DNA of 43,050 nucleotides from Actinomadura formosensis NBRC 14204. Its GTDB lineage: Bacteria; Actinomycetota; Actinomycetes; Streptosporangiales; Streptosporangiaceae. Each line of letters opens with the position of its first letter. Positions within the stretch are counted from its first letter, which is position 1. This document shows, piece by piece, positions 8,381 to 16,446 of the stretch. The stretch is from contig NZ_BCQQ01000048.1 of assembly GCF_001552155.1 (NCBI RefSeq), forward strand, positions 1 through 43,050, written 5' to 3'. The notes beneath the pieces were generated by a model, which was given only the letters and a program-made list of their open reading frames with translations, was not told where the DNA came from and searched no databases. The translations under genes and the position numbers were made by a program.

Positions 8381-8857
8381 TTGCCACGTATTGCCATATC
8401 CGGTCACCGAGGATTGCCGAGTGAGACAGAGCAGCTCGTAGACCAGGCCATACGCGGGCTGCTCGCCTCCACCGAGGGGGAGATCACAGGGTTGTCCTGC
8501 CTGGCGGACGGCGCCGACCAGGTGTTCGCCCGCGCCGTCCTGGACCATGGCGGGGCCGTCGAGGTCATCGTTCCCGCGCGGCAGTACAGGGACGGGCTTC
8601 CCGAAGCGGTGCGTGCGGAGTACGACCGCATCGCCTCCAAGGCGAGGGATGTCCATCGGCTCGACTTCACGAAGTCCGAGTCCAGGGCCTACATGGCGGC
8701 CAGCGTCTACATGCTCGACCGCGCGGACGAACTGTGGGCCGTGTGGGACGGGAAGCCCGCGCGCGGCTACGGGGGCACCGCCGATGTCGTCGCCTGCGCC
8801 CGGGAACACCGCATCCCCGTCCGCGTGATCTGGCCGGACGGCGCGCAGCGCGGCTGA
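8381..8857 (+). CDS. SLOG/LOG-like nucleotide-binding protein
   Basis: A 158-residue protein with a Rossmann-like order: a first strand RIAISGHRGL, then ITGLSCLADGADQVFA, VEVIVPARQY, and a late ADELWAVWDGKPARGYGGTADVV. The glycine-rich turns and the LADGAD block resemble the SLOG/DprA-like superfamily, which binds nucleotides or nucleotide-derived signals and appears in several conflict systems. I chose TTG 8381 because AAGGA lies six bases before it and the family usually begins right at the first strand; ATG 8315 with an upstream GGGGAG site is a serious alternative that adds 22 residues. It stands alone between terminators and the riboswitch. Confidence 0.65.
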   Translation: MPRIAISGHRGLPSETEQLVDQAIRGLLASTEGEITGLSCLADGADQVFARAVLDHGGAVEVIVPARQYRDGLPEAVRAEYDRIASKARDVHRLDFTKSESRAYMAASVYMLDRADELWAVWDGKPARGYGGTADVVACAREHRIPVRVIWPDGAQRG

Positions 8858-8912
8858 ACCCGGGGGCGCGGCTCTCATCGCGGCCCTGATCGTCCGCCGT
8901 CGGTAGACTCGG

Positions 8913-9101
8913 GGTGCGGATGGTTCGTCCGTGCCCGGACGGGTGCGGACGTCGTAAGAGGGAACCCGGTGCGAGTCCGGGACTGCCCCGCAGCGGTGAG
9001 CGGGAACGACCGCCGTCATCACGCACTGGGCCGTACGGCCTGGGAAGCGACGGCCAGTAGGACGCCTTTCGAGGCGGCGCCCGCGAGTCCGAAGACCTGC
9101 C
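8913..9101 (+). promoter_or_regulatory. Cobalamin (B12) riboswitch upstream of metE
   Basis: The conserved aptamer core is readable: GGAACCCGGTGCGAGTCCGG at 8961-8980, then GACTGCCCCGCAGCGG, and the closing GAGTCCGAAGACCTGCC at about 9085-9101. The first strand of the outer stem lies near 8913-8935. The gene below encodes the cobalamin-independent methionine synthase, the classic target: with B12 present, the aptamer should shut metE off because a B12-dependent enzyme can replace it. Confidence 0.92.
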
Positions 9102-9106
9102 TCCGC

Positions 9107-9128
9107 CCGCGCGCCGGCCGGCGCGCGG
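9107..9128 (+). terminator. All-GC palindrome, probable riboswitch expression platform
   Basis: A perfect 22-base palindrome (CCGCGCGCCGG followed by CCGGCGCGCGG) begins six bases after the aptamer and about 95 bases before the metE ATG. It could fold as a terminator or pause hairpin that the aptamer controls. No U-run follows, so the mechanism is uncertain. Confidence 0.5.
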
Positions 9129-9222
9129 TGGTCCGCGGTCTCGTGGGACGGCCTGCGACACGGCTTCGTCATGCCGTGCGCCCTCCCGCGGGTCCGCCCG
9201 TGGCACAGCGAGGGAAGCCGCC

Positions 9223-11460
9223 ATGCACACGACGATCCTCGGATATCCCCGTATCGGGGCGCACCGGGAGCTGAAGTTCGCCACCGAGGACTACTGGGCG
9301 GGACGCGCCGACGCCGACGCCCTCACCGAGACCGGCGCCGACCTGCGCGCCGAGGTCTGGACGGGCCTGCGCGACGCCGGGCTCGACGCGATCCCGTCGA
9401 ACACGTTCTCGTTCTACGACCAGATGCTCGACATGAGCGTGCTGCTCGACGCCGTCCCCGACCGGTACCGGCACCTGATGGGGTTCGACCGGTACTTCGC
9501 GATGGCGCGCGGGGTCCAGGACGTCCCGCCGCTTGAGATGACCAAATGGTTCGACACCAACTACCACTACATCGTCCCCGAGCTGGGGCCGGACACCCGG
9601 TTCCGGCTGGCGTACGGGGCGGCGGCCAAACCGCTCGCCGAGTACCGGGAGGCGAAGGCGCTCGGCATCGACACGCGTCCCGTGCTCGTGGGGCCGCTCA
9701 CGTATCTGCTGCTGGCCAAGCCGGCGGTGGAGGGGTTCCGTCCGCTCGACCTGCTGGACGGCCTGGTCGACGTCTACGCCGAGGTGCTGGAGCGCCTGGC
9801 CGGGTCGGGCGCGCAGTGGGTGCAGTTGGACGAGCCGGTCCTCGCCGCCGACCGGAGCGAGGAGGAGATCGACGCGCTGGCCCGCGCCTACGCGCGCCTC
9901 GGGCAGCTCACCAGCAGGCCGCACCTGATGGTCGCCACCTACTTCGGCACGGTCGGCGCGGACGCGTTGCGGGTTCTGGCCCGCAGCCGGGTCGAGGCCG
10001 TCGGCCTGGACTTCGTCGCCGGGCCCGGCAACGTCGACGTACTCGCGTCCGTGGGCGGGCTGCCGCGCAAGACGCTCGTGGCGGGCGTGGTCGATGGGCG
10101 CAACGTATGGCGCACCGACTCGGGCAGGGCGCTGTCCACCTGCGCCTCCGTGCTGGGTCTCGTCGATCAGCTCGTGGTGGGCACGTCCTGCTCGCTGATG
10201 CACGTCCCGATCGACCTGGACGCCGAGACGGCCCTCGACCCGGGCGTCCGGGGGCGGCTCGCGTTCGCCCGGCAGAAGGTCGCCGAGGTCGTCGCGCTCG
10301 GACGGGCGCTGCGCGAGGACGTTCCCGTCCCGCAAAGCGCGCCCCTCCCCGAGGCGGGCACGGACCGGGCGGTCCGCGAACGGCTCGGAAGCATCGGCGA
10401 CACGCGCCGCGGCGACCGCGCCGTCCGGTTCGCCGCGCAGCGGGAGGCGCTCGGCCTGCCGGACCTGGCGACGACCACGATCGGCTCGTTCCCGCAGACC
10501 CCCGAGATCCGCGGGGTCCGCGCCGACCGCCGGGCCGGGCGCATCACCGGCGACGCGTACGTCAGGGCCATGAAGGACGAGATCGCCCGCGTGATCGCGC
10601 TCCAGGAGGAACTCGGCCTGGACGTCCTCGTCCACGGCGAGCCGGAACGCAACGACATGGTGCAGTACTTCGCCGAGCAGCTCGACGGGTACGCGGCGAC
10701 CGAGCACGGGTGGGTGCAGTCGTACGGGTCGCGGTATGTCCGCCCGCCGATCCTGCACAGCGACGTCGCGCGGCCCCGCCCGATGACGGTGGAGTGGGCC
10801 ACGTACGCGCAGTCGCTGACGAGCAGGCCGGTCAAGGGAATGCTGACCGGGCCGGTGACGATGCTGGCCTGGTCGTTCGTCCGGGACGACCAGCCGCTCG
10901 CCGAGACCGCCCGGCAGGTCGCCCTCGCCCTCCGCGACGAGATCGCCGACCTGGAGGCCGCCGGGATCCGCGTCATCCAGGTGGACGAGCCGGCGCTGCG
11001 CGAGCTGCTGCCGCTCCGGGAGGCCGACCGGCCCGCCTACCTCGACTGGGCGATCGGCGCGTTCCGGCTGGCCACCTCCGGGGTCGGGGACGCCACGCAG
11101 ATCCACACCCACATGTGCTACTCGGAGTTCGGCGAGATCATCGGCGCGATCGGGGCGCTGGACGCGGACGTGACCAGCGTGGAGGCGGCCCGCTCGCACA
11201 TGGAGCTCGTCGGTGACCTGCGCGCCGCCGGCTACGGGAACGGCATCGGCCCCGGCGTGTACGACATCCACTCGCCGCGCGTGCCCGCCGCCGAGGAGAT
11301 CGAGGAGAATCTGCGCCGCGCGCTGCGGGCCGTCGAACCGGGCCGGCTGTGGGTCAACCCCGACTGCGGGCTGAAGACCCGCGCCTACCCCGAGACCGAG
11401 GCGTCGCTGCGGAACATGGTCGCGGCCGCCCGCCGCGTCCGCGCGGACCTGGCCGGCTGA
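9223..11460 (+). CDS. metE: Cobalamin-independent methionine synthase
   Basis: A 745-residue 5-methyltetrahydropteroyltri-L-glutamate--homocysteine methyltransferase. It makes methionine in the cytosol using methyl-folate and zinc-bound homocysteine. The N-terminal half starts with the family signature [13 protein letters not shown], and the catalytic half begins near [16 protein letters not shown]. The zinc ligands are all present: His630 and Cys632 in IHTHMCY, Glu654 in TSVEAARS and Cys715 in NPDCGLKTR. Length is normal. The ATG has GAGGGAAG just upstream. Expression should be repressed by cobalamin through the riboswitch at 8913-9101. A strong hairpin follows the stop. Confidence 0.97.
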   Translation: MHTTILGYPRIGAHRELKFATEDYWAGRADADALTETGADLRAEVWTGLRDAGLDAIPSNTFSFYDQMLDMSVLLDAVPDRYRHLMGFDRYFAMARGVQDVPPLEMTKWFDTNYHYIVPELGPDTRFRLAYGAAAKPLAEYREAKALGIDTRPVLVGPLTYLLLAKPAVEGFRPLDLLDGLVDVYAEVLERLAGSGAQWVQLDEPVLAADRSEEEIDALARAYARLGQLTSRPHLMVATYFGTVGADALRVLARSRVEAVGLDFVAGPGNVDVLASVGGLPRKTLVAGVVDGRNVWRTDSGRALSTCASVLGLVDQLVVGTSCSLMHVPIDLDAETALDPGVRGRLAFARQKVAEVVALGRALREDVPVPQSAPLPEAGTDRAVRERLGSIGDTRRGDRAVRFAAQREALGLPDLATTTIGSFPQTPEIRGVRADRRAGRITGDAYVRAMKDEIARVIALQEELGLDVLVHGEPERNDMVQYFAEQLDGYAATEHGWVQSYGSRYVRPPILHSDVARPRPMTVEWATYAQSLTSRPVKGMLTGPVTMLAWSFVRDDQPLAETARQVALALRDEIADLEAAGIRVIQVDEPALRELLPLREADRPAYLDWAIGAFRLATSGVGDATQIHTHMCYSEFGEIIGAIGALDADVTSVEAARSHMELVGDLRAAGYGNGIGPGVYDIHSPRVPAAEEIEENLRRALRAVEPGRLWVNPDCGLKTRAYPETEASLRNMVAAARRVRADLAG

Positions 11461-11466
11461 CCCCCG

Positions 11467-11504
11467 CCGCCGCATGGCCCGCCCCCACCCGGGCCATGCG
11501 GCGG
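11467..11504. terminator. Two-way terminator after metE
   Basis: Perfect 15-base arms (11467-11481 and 11490-11504) with an eight-base loop, placed between the convergent ends of metE and the HATPase gene. Confidence 0.85.
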
Positions 11505-11515
11505 CCGTTCACCGG

Positions 11516-12274
11516 TTAGTCGTTCATGCACTCGTGCAGCCGGACCAGTTCCTCGCAGACCTCGGTGATGTCGGCGATCGGAAGCCGTCCGGTCTCGCCG
11601 GTGCGGGCGTGCCAGCGGAACGTCGCCGCCTCGCACCAGACGGTCAGGTCGCCGTTTCCGGACAGGACGCGGACGCCGAGTTCGTCCCGCGGGCTGAGAT
11701 GCTCGACGCCGCGCTGGACGAGCAGCGCGTGCAGGTCCTTCGTCGCGTGCGGCTCGTCCCGCCTCCAGGCGTGCCGCCGGCGGCGCGCGGAACGCGGGAG
11801 CGGCAGGGCGATCCAGGTCGCCTTGCCGCGGACGGCCGGTGTCCGGAGCCGGGACCGGGACGGGTGGTGCCCCCACCGCCCCCGGGTCAGCAGGTCGATG
11901 ATCTCCAGGCCGCGGCCGTGTTCGAGCATGGGCCGGCCGGCGTCCTCCTGGGGGCGCCATCCCCTGAGCGTGTCGAACGCCTTGACGACCAGTTCGTCCC
12001 GGCCGCTCCCGTCGGTGCGCTGGTAGACCCAGAGTTCGGCACCGGACGCGCCCTCCCGCGACGTGGCGTGTTGCAGGACGTTGGTGGCCAGCTCGCTGAC
12101 CATGAGGGTGATGTCGTCGACGTCCTGGATGGAGAGCCCCAGTGCCGGGAGCAGTTCCGTGACGTGGGCACGCGCTACCCGCGCGATGGATTCGTCCGCG
12201 GGCAGGGGCAGGGCCGCGCAGCCGCCGTTCTCCAGCCTCCAGGGAATCCCGCGCATCGTTGCGGCCTTCGTCAT
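11516..12274 (-). CDS. ATP-binding protein, RsbW-like anti-sigma kinase domain
   Basis: A 252-residue protein with an N-terminal GHKL/HATPase domain: N-box SELATNVLQHA at residues 60-70, a short D-box around AFDTLRG (Asp101), and a G-box HGRGLEII at 119-126. This is the actinomycete RsbW/SpoIIAB-like group, whose members phosphorylate or bind anti-sigma antagonists. The last 100 residues form a separate region, starting with a basic stretch SARRRRHAWRR and ending in strands and a helix (DITEVCEELVRLHE). ATG 12274 has GAGGG eight bases upstream; GTG 12283 is possible. A TGTGAATCACA palindrome lies about 80 bases upstream and is repeated before the nearby XRE gene, which suggests common control. 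Confidence 0.8.
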   Translation of the reverse strand: MTKAATMRGIPWRLENGGCAALPLPADESIARVARAHVTELLPALGLSIQDVDDITLMVSELATNVLQHATSREGASGAELWVYQRTDGSGRDELVVKAFDTLRGWRPQEDAGRPMLEHGRGLEIIDLLTRGRWGHHPSRSRLRTPAVRGKATWIALPLPRSARRRRHAWRRDEPHATKDLHALLVQRGVEHLSPRDELGVRVLSGNGDLTVWCEAATFRWHARTGETGRLPIADITEVCEELVRLHECMND

Positions 12275-12354
12275 GGCGCCCACCCTCGGGGGTTAGAGAA
12301 CATTCACGATTCGGGCGATCGCGACATGACGCTCATGCTTCGCGACTCGCTATG

Positions 12355-12365
12355 TGTGAATCACA
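12355..12365. promoter_or_regulatory. TGTGAATCACA palindrome, copy 1
   Basis: TGTGA, A, TCACA lies in the promoter region of the minus-strand HATPase gene. The same 11 bases, again followed by CAG, occur at 13713-13723 before the XRE/DUF5753 gene. Two exact copies in promoters of one signalling cluster make a regulator site likely. Confidence 0.55.
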
Positions 12366-12470
12366 GGTCATAGCTTCGCACATTTCTGCCCGTAGGACGC
12401 CTCAGGCGGCAAAGAACATGCGAGCACAGTTGAGATGTTCACCGATACACCCGAAAACGTCCAAAGTACG

Positions 12471-12486
12471 TTCTACTCGGGTAGAA
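12471..12486. promoter_or_regulatory. Short perfect palindrome in an intergenic region
   Basis: TTCTAC, TCGG, GTAGAA: six-base perfect arms. It lies between the DUF397 terminator and the HATPase promoter, about 200 bases upstream of the HATPase start. It could be a second regulator site or a weak hairpin. No gene is visible in 12275-12555. Confidence 0.3.
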
Positions 12487-12555
12487 GAAGCATGTACCGA
12501 CGGTCACCGGACCGGCCGGCGCCGGTCGCTGTAGCGTGGACGGCGCCTGAGAGAG

Positions 12556-12610
12556 GGCCGCACACACGAAGATCCCCCAGGGGTGCAGCCCTGGGGGATC
12601 GTGTGCGGCC
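12556..12610 (-). terminator. Terminator of the XRE-DUF397 operon
   Basis: Inner arms GATCCCCCAGGG and CCCTGGGGGATC (12571-12582, 12589-12600) enclose a six-base loop. Outer arms GGCCGCACAC and GTGTGCGGCC extend the stem with a five-base bulge on one side. It starts four bases after the DUF397 stop on the minus strand. Confidence 0.8.
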
Positions 12611-12613
12611 CGG

Positions 12614-12811
12614 TCAGCGGTCGTACCGGCCCGCCTTCACGTCCGCGAGGAACGCGGCGAAGGCGGACCGGGCGACGACATGCGCCCCGGCCTCGGGTGT
12701 CCTGCTGTCGCGCAGCCCGGTGGCCGTTTCGAGGTCGGCGACCTCGACGCACCCCCCGTTGCTGCTCGCGCTCGCGGTGGCCTTGAACCACTGTGCCTGA
12801 GAGAGGTCCAT
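12614..12811 (-). CDS. DUF397 domain protein
   Basis: A 65-residue DUF397 protein: AQWFKATASASSNGGCVEVA, then GLRDSRTPEAG, then AFAAFLADVKAGRYD. It starts six bases after the stop of the XRE/DUF5753 gene, so the two are one operon, the standard pairing for these families. A likely role is to bind and modulate the upstream regulator. Confidence 0.92.
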   Translation of the reverse strand: MDLSQAQWFKATASASSNGGCVEVADLETATGLRDSRTPEAGAHVVARSAFAAFLADVKAGRYDR

Positions 12812-12817
12812 ATCCGC

Positions 12818-13660
12818 TTACTCCAGCGTCGCGATGATTTTCTCCAGATGTTCCGCGGTGTCGGCGGGGCTCAGCGCCGCCTGACGGATCTGTTCGAAGA
12901 TCTCCTCATATGCCTCCACTTTGCCGGGGGTGTCGATCTCCTGAATGTCGGCATCGTTCTCCAGGAAGACCATGGTCGGCTCCCCGCCGGGGAACCGGAA
13001 GATGTTGACCAGCGTCGACATGCCCGGATGCAGGCCGTCCGACATGCGCAGCAGCCGCAGCTCGACCTTCGGGCGCGCGGCCATCGTCAGCAGGTGGCGG
13101 AACTGGGCGCGGCGGTCTCCCGGGTCGCCCCACTCGTACCGCAGGGCCGCCTCGGTGATCACCGCGATCAGCTCCGGCGCCGTCCCGTCGTCGCGGTCGA
13201 GGATCTGCTGGCGGCGCAGCCTGGCCCGCAGCGCCTGCTCCCGCCACTCGGGCGACCTCGACCCGGACGTCAGCAGTGCCTGCATGTACGGCAGGGTCTG
13301 CAGAAGACCGGGCAGCACCAGCGGCATGACCACCCGGATGCTCGACGCGTCCCCCTCGTAACCGGGGAACTCGTTGGAGTACACCTCCGGGTAGTCGCGC
13401 CACCAGGCCCGCTGCCGGGCGCGTGTCGCCAGCTCCTCCAGTTCGGCGAGATCGCTGCCCTCGTAGATGCGCGCCAGGTCGCGGATGTCGCTGAGCTCGG
13501 GGCGAACCCAGTTGTTGGCCTCGAACCGGCCGACCTTGCCCCTTCCCCAGTTCAGCCGGTCGCAGACCTGGTTGGCCGTGTATCCCGCCTCGACGCGCAG
13601 ATCTCTCAGGCGGCGCGCCAGCCCCCGCTTGGCGATCGTGGCGCCGTATGCCTCGTTCAC
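12818..13660 (-). CDS. XRE-family regulator with DUF5753 (Scr1-like)
   Basis: A 280-residue regulator. The helix-turn-helix lies in the first 70 residues (RLRDLRVEAGYTANQVCDRL and NWGRGKVGRFEANN), followed by DUF5753: RARQRAWWRDYPEVY, LVLPGLLQTLPYMQALL, RLRRQQILDRDD, LRYEWGDPGDRRAQFRHLL, and NIFRFPGG with a Glu-rich end. GTG 13660 has GGGAGG eight bases upstream; ATG 13681 has no site, so I prefer the GTG. A TGTGAATCACA palindrome sits about 53 bases upstream and is a likely autoregulatory site. Regulators of this type control development or secondary metabolism with a DUF397 partner, which here is the next gene. Confidence 0.9.
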   Translation of the reverse strand: MNEAYGATIAKRGLARRLRDLRVEAGYTANQVCDRLNWGRGKVGRFEANNWVRPELSDIRDLARIYEGSDLAELEELATRARQRAWWRDYPEVYSNEFPGYEGDASSIRVVMPLVLPGLLQTLPYMQALLTSGSRSPEWREQALRARLRRQQILDRDDGTAPELIAVITEAALRYEWGDPGDRRAQFRHLLTMAARPKVELRLLRMSDGLHPGMSTLVNIFRFPGGEPTMVFLENDADIQEIDTPGKVEAYEEIFEQIRQAALSPADTAEHLEKIIATLE

Positions 13661-13712
13661 CGGCGCCACCTCCCTTGACATGCGGCCGGCATCAGCATAC
13701 GCCTTCCGAATT

Positions 13713-13723
13713 TGTGAATCACA
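13713..13723. promoter_or_regulatory. TGTGAATCACA palindrome, copy 2
   Basis: Identical to the sequence at 12355-12365, including the CAG that follows. It lies upstream of the XRE/DUF5753 gene, where an autoregulatory operator would be expected. A looser relative, TGTGATGCACG (8 of 11 matching), occurs at 14838-14848 before the methyltransferase gene. Confidence 0.55.
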
Positions 13724-13761
13724 GATCTAACCGGATCAGGAATGGGTCCCATGGTGCGACC

Positions 13762-13989
13762 TCACGAGGCTGCGCGATCGAACTCGCCCTTCTTCACGCC
13801 GTCCAGGAAGCAGGCCCACTCGTGCTCGTCGAACACCGAGATGAGGTCGCCGGACGTGCGCAGCAGCGTCCATTGGCCCACGAAGGCGACCTCGACGGCG
13901 CCCTCGACGGCGCCCTCGCCGCTCGCCGAGCGCTGCCAGTCCAGGGCATCCGGGTCGATGCCCAGTTCGCTCACCGTCGGCTTCTTCAT
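13762..13989 (-). CDS. DUF397-like protein coupled to the methyltransferase
   Basis: A 75-residue protein. LDWQRSASGEG, VEVAFVG, WTLLRTSGD and the ending HEWACFLDGVKKGEFD match the DUF397 pattern loosely. ATG 13989 overlaps the stop of the methyltransferase as ATGA and has AGGAAG a few bases upstream, so the pair is translationally coupled. It contains an EGAVEGAVE duplication that could be a small in-frame repeat. It probably binds a regulator or the methyltransferase itself. Confidence 0.75.
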   Translation of the reverse strand: MKKPTVSELGIDPDALDWQRSASGEGAVEGAVEVAFVGQWTLLRTSGDLISVFDEHEWACFLDGVKKGEFDRAAS

Positions 13990-14813
13990 GCTGTCTTCCT
14001 CGCCACAGCGCAGTACACCCACCGCGATCCATCACTATCAGCGGCGATAGGGTCCTCGGCACCCCATTCGCCGGCGTAGGTCACCTTGGGGGCCGCCTCG
14101 TCGTGGGGCGGGACGATCTCCAGGCCGTCGAAGAACCGCTCGACCTGTGCGCGGGTCCGCGGGTTGGCGCTCGCGGTGGACTTGGCGTACACGGCCTTGA
14201 TCGTGCCGATCGCTCGCTCGGGCTGCCGGTCGCTGGTTCCGGCGGACAGCGCCAGGTAGCTTCCGGGCGCCAGCCGGCTCATGTACCGCCGGACGAGGCC
14301 GTACGGGTCGTCCTCGTCCGGCACGAAGTGGACCAGCGCCACCAGCAGCAGCCCGACCGGCTTCGTGAAGTCGATCATCTCCCGGGTGACCTCGTGGTCG
14401 AACAGGCCGTCCGGGTCGCGGAAGTCGGCCGTGATGAACGCCGTCCCGGTCGAGCCCGCCAGCAGTTTGTTCGCGTGGACCCGGACCATCGGGTCGTTGT
14501 CGGCGTACAGGACCCGCGCGTCGGGCGCGACCGCCTGCGCCGCGTCGTGCGTGTTGTTCATCGTGGGCAGTCCCGCGCCGAGGTCGATGAACTGCCGGAT
14601 ACCGTGCTCGGCCAGCCAGCGCACCGAGCGCTGCAGGAACCCGCGGTTCGCCCATGCCACGTCGTCGACCTCGGGGACGTGGGCACGAATCTTGTCCGCG
14701 GCCTGGCGGTCGACCTCGTAATTGTCGGTGCCGCCGAGGTAGTAGTCGTACATTCGAGCCGGACTGGGGACGGTGATGTCCACCCCGGGTGGACCCTGCT
14801 CGATCTTGCGCAC
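13986..14813 (-). CDS. S-adenosyl methyltransferase, Methyltransf_19 (DUF574) family
   Basis: A 275-residue member of the actinomycete SAM-dependent methyltransferase family PF04672. Family marks: PSPARMYDYYLGGTDNYEVDR at residues 16-36 and the SAM-binding FIDLGAGLPTMNNTH at 75-89, then RVLYADNDPMVRVHA with the acidic residue expected to hold the ribose. GTG 14813 has GGAGG seven bases upstream; the frame is open to 14888 without support. Genes of this family are typically found with DUF397 and XRE genes, as here. The methyl acceptor is unknown. A loose copy of the TGTGAATCACA motif is 25 bases upstream. Confidence 0.9.
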   Translation of the reverse strand: MRKIEQGPPGVDITVPSPARMYDYYLGGTDNYEVDRQAADKIRAHVPEVDDVAWANRGFLQRSVRWLAEHGIRQFIDLGAGLPTMNNTHDAAQAVAPDARVLYADNDPMVRVHANKLLAGSTGTAFITADFRDPDGLFDHEVTREMIDFTKPVGLLLVALVHFVPDEDDPYGLVRRYMSRLAPGSYLALSAGTSDRQPERAIGTIKAVYAKSTASANPRTRAQVERFFDGLEIVPPHDEAAPKVTYAGEWGAEDPIAADSDGSRWVYCAVARKTA

Positions 14814-14938
14814 AGTTTCGCCTCCATTGCCGCAACTTGTGATGCACGGATTATGAAGCAACCCCCATGTTCGTGTCGCCCATGTCAATGTCCGGTCAGT
14901 TACTGGTCATGGCCGGGCGCGCGTGGTGGACTGGACGG

Positions 14939-15295
14939 GTGACAGATCCCATGACCGTGGCCATCGCCACCGCCATGGCGGGAAAAGCCGTCGAGGTCGC
15001 CGGGGAGCCGGTCCGGGCGGCCGTCGCGGAGATCTCCCGGCGGGTCCGGGAGCGGTTCCGCGGGCGTCCGGCGGATGAGGCGGCCCTGGCGCGGGCCGGC
15101 GAGGAACCCGAAGTTCTCGAAGGGGCGGTACGGCGGCTGCTGGACGAGGACCCCGCATTCCGCGCCCAACTCGAAACGATCTGGCAGCAGGGCCACGTGA
15201 ACGCGTCGGGGGACGGTGTGGTCAATGTCTTCAATGGGAGAGCTGAGAAGGTCGTCCAGCTTAGGGACGTTCAGGGCGATATCAACATCGGGTAG
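14939..15295 (+). CDS. Small helical protein with amyloid-signalling-like C-terminal motif
   Basis: A 118-residue protein that I do not recognise as a named family. The N-terminus (TDPMTVAIATAMAGKAVEVAG) is small and hydrophobic and leads into a charged helix (EISRRVRERFRGR) and a second helical region (LEGAVRRLLDED, FRAQLETIW). The last 25 residues change character: GVVNVFNG, then KVVQLRDVQGDINIG. That tail, with its V-V-Q-x-x-D-V-x-G core (105-113), resembles the bacterial amyloid signalling sequences (BASS, related to RHIM) found at the ends of Bell-type cell-death effectors and their NLR partners in actinomycetes. The family likeness is from memory and function is inferred. GTG 14939 is chosen; ATG 14951 is possible. 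It is divergent from the methyltransferase. Confidence 0.6.
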   Translation: MTDPMTVAIATAMAGKAVEVAGEPVRAAVAEISRRVRERFRGRPADEAALARAGEEPEVLEGAVRRLLDEDPAFRAQLETIWQQGHVNASGDGVVNVFNGRAEKVVQLRDVQGDINIG

Positions 15296-15351
15296 GGCGG
15301 GATTCGAGGTCATTCCCCCGGGCATTACCGGGACGAAAAGGGGGAATGACC

Positions 15352-16179
15352 ATGAAGACCGCGCCGGAACTCGCGCTACGCCAGCTCACCATGCAGTTCA
15401 TCGGCAACGCCACGGCGCTGCTGCGCTGCGGGCCGTTCACGCTGCTGACCGACCCGAACTTCCTGCACCGCGGGCAGCGCGCCTATCTCGGGCACGGGCT
15501 GACGACCAAGCGGCTGACCGAGCCCGCGCTGCGGATCGAGGAACTGCCGCGCCTGGACGCCGTCGTCCTGTCCCACCTGCACGGCGACCACTGGGACCGG
15601 GTCGCCCGCGCGAAGCTCGACCGCGGCCTGCCGATCGTCACCACGCCGCACGCGGCGCGCCGGCTGCAGGGCTGGCACCGCTTCCGGCACGCGATCGGGC
15701 TGCGCACCTGGGAGTCGCACACCCTGATCAAGGACGGGACGCTGCTGCGCATCACCTCGATGCCGGGACGGCACGCCCCGGGCCCGGCCCGGCTGCTCCT
15801 GCCCCCGGTGATGGGCAGCCTGCTGGAGTTCAGCCCGGCCTCCGGTGACGTCCAGTTCCGGATCTACATCACCGGCGACACGCTGATGTTCGACGGAATC
15901 CACCAGATCGCCCGCCGTGCACGGGACATCGATCTGGCCGTCCTGCACTTGGGCGGTACCAAGCTGCCCGGTGGGCTCCTCGTCACGATGGACGCCACCC
16001 AGGGCGCTGACCTCGTGGAGGCGATCCACCCAGGGCGCGCTGTGCCGATCCACTACAACGACTACAGCGTCTTCACATCGTCCGTGGAAGACTTCCGCCA
16101 CGAACTGGAGCGTCGGGGCCTGGGCGAGCACGCGACCTACATCTCCCCAGGGCAGATCCACACGTTCACCCAAGCCTGA
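15352..16179 (+). CDS. MBL-fold metal-dependent hydrolase
   Basis: A 275-residue metallo-beta-lactamase-fold enzyme of the UlaG/NAPE-PLD-like group. The zinc-binding HLHGDH is at residues 75-80 (SHLHGDHWD), a further ligand is in YITGDTLMF, and the final histidine is in VPIHYNDY. The substrate is not visible; lactones and phosphodiesters are typical. ATG 15352 is preferred because the GGGGG site at 15340-15344 is correctly spaced for it, while ATG 15346 is too close. It lies 56 bases after the preceding small gene and could be read from the same promoter. Confidence 0.85.
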   Translation: MKTAPELALRQLTMQFIGNATALLRCGPFTLLTDPNFLHRGQRAYLGHGLTTKRLTEPALRIEELPRLDAVVLSHLHGDHWDRVARAKLDRGLPIVTTPHAARRLQGWHRFRHAIGLRTWESHTLIKDGTLLRITSMPGRHAPGPARLLLPPVMGSLLEFSPASGDVQFRIYITGDTLMFDGIHQIARRARDIDLAVLHLGGTKLPGGLLVTMDATQGADLVEAIHPGRAVPIHYNDYSVFTSSVEDFRHELERRGLGEHATYISPGQIHTFTQA

Positions 16180-16182
16180 CCG

Positions 16183-16443
16183 CTACCGGCCCGCCCGGGT
16201 ACGCCCCGCCCGTTTTTGCATGGCGCGGATCATGCGCAACGGGAAGAGGCCGACGAGCGGGGCCCGCCGCCCCAGGTCGTCGGTGTCCTTCTTGTCGAAG
16301 GCGCGGGCGTAGCGCCGCGCCTCGGACGCGGTGGAGTACTCCTTCGAGCCCGCGGCCCCGCATTCGCGGGCGCACCACCAGCGCATCGTCGTGCCCTCCG
16401 CGGCGAAGCGGAAGTCGTGGCCGAAGATCTGGCAGGTCAGCAT
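16183..16443 (-). CDS. Small hypothetical protein downstream of the MFS gene
   Basis: An 86-residue protein. It begins MLTCQIFGHDFRF and has WWCARECGAAGSKEY, a likely small cysteine-bearing beta structure, followed by a helix ASEARRYARAFDKKD and a basic tail. I know of similar short actinomycete proteins but no function. It starts three bases after the stop of the MFS fusion gene, so it is its operon partner. Its own 3' end is three bases from the convergent MBL hydrolase. Confidence 0.65.
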   Translation of the reverse strand: MLTCQIFGHDFRFAAEGTTMRWWCARECGAAGSKEYSTASEARRYARAFDKKDTDDLGRRAPLVGLFPLRMIRAMQKRAGRTRAGR

Positions 16444-16446
16444 GGG

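Noticed and set aside
9169..11475. Very long open frame on the strand opposite metE
   Set aside because: Its product is Arg/Gly/Asp-rich with no domain, and it mirrors the third-position GC of metE. MetE has all catalytic residues.
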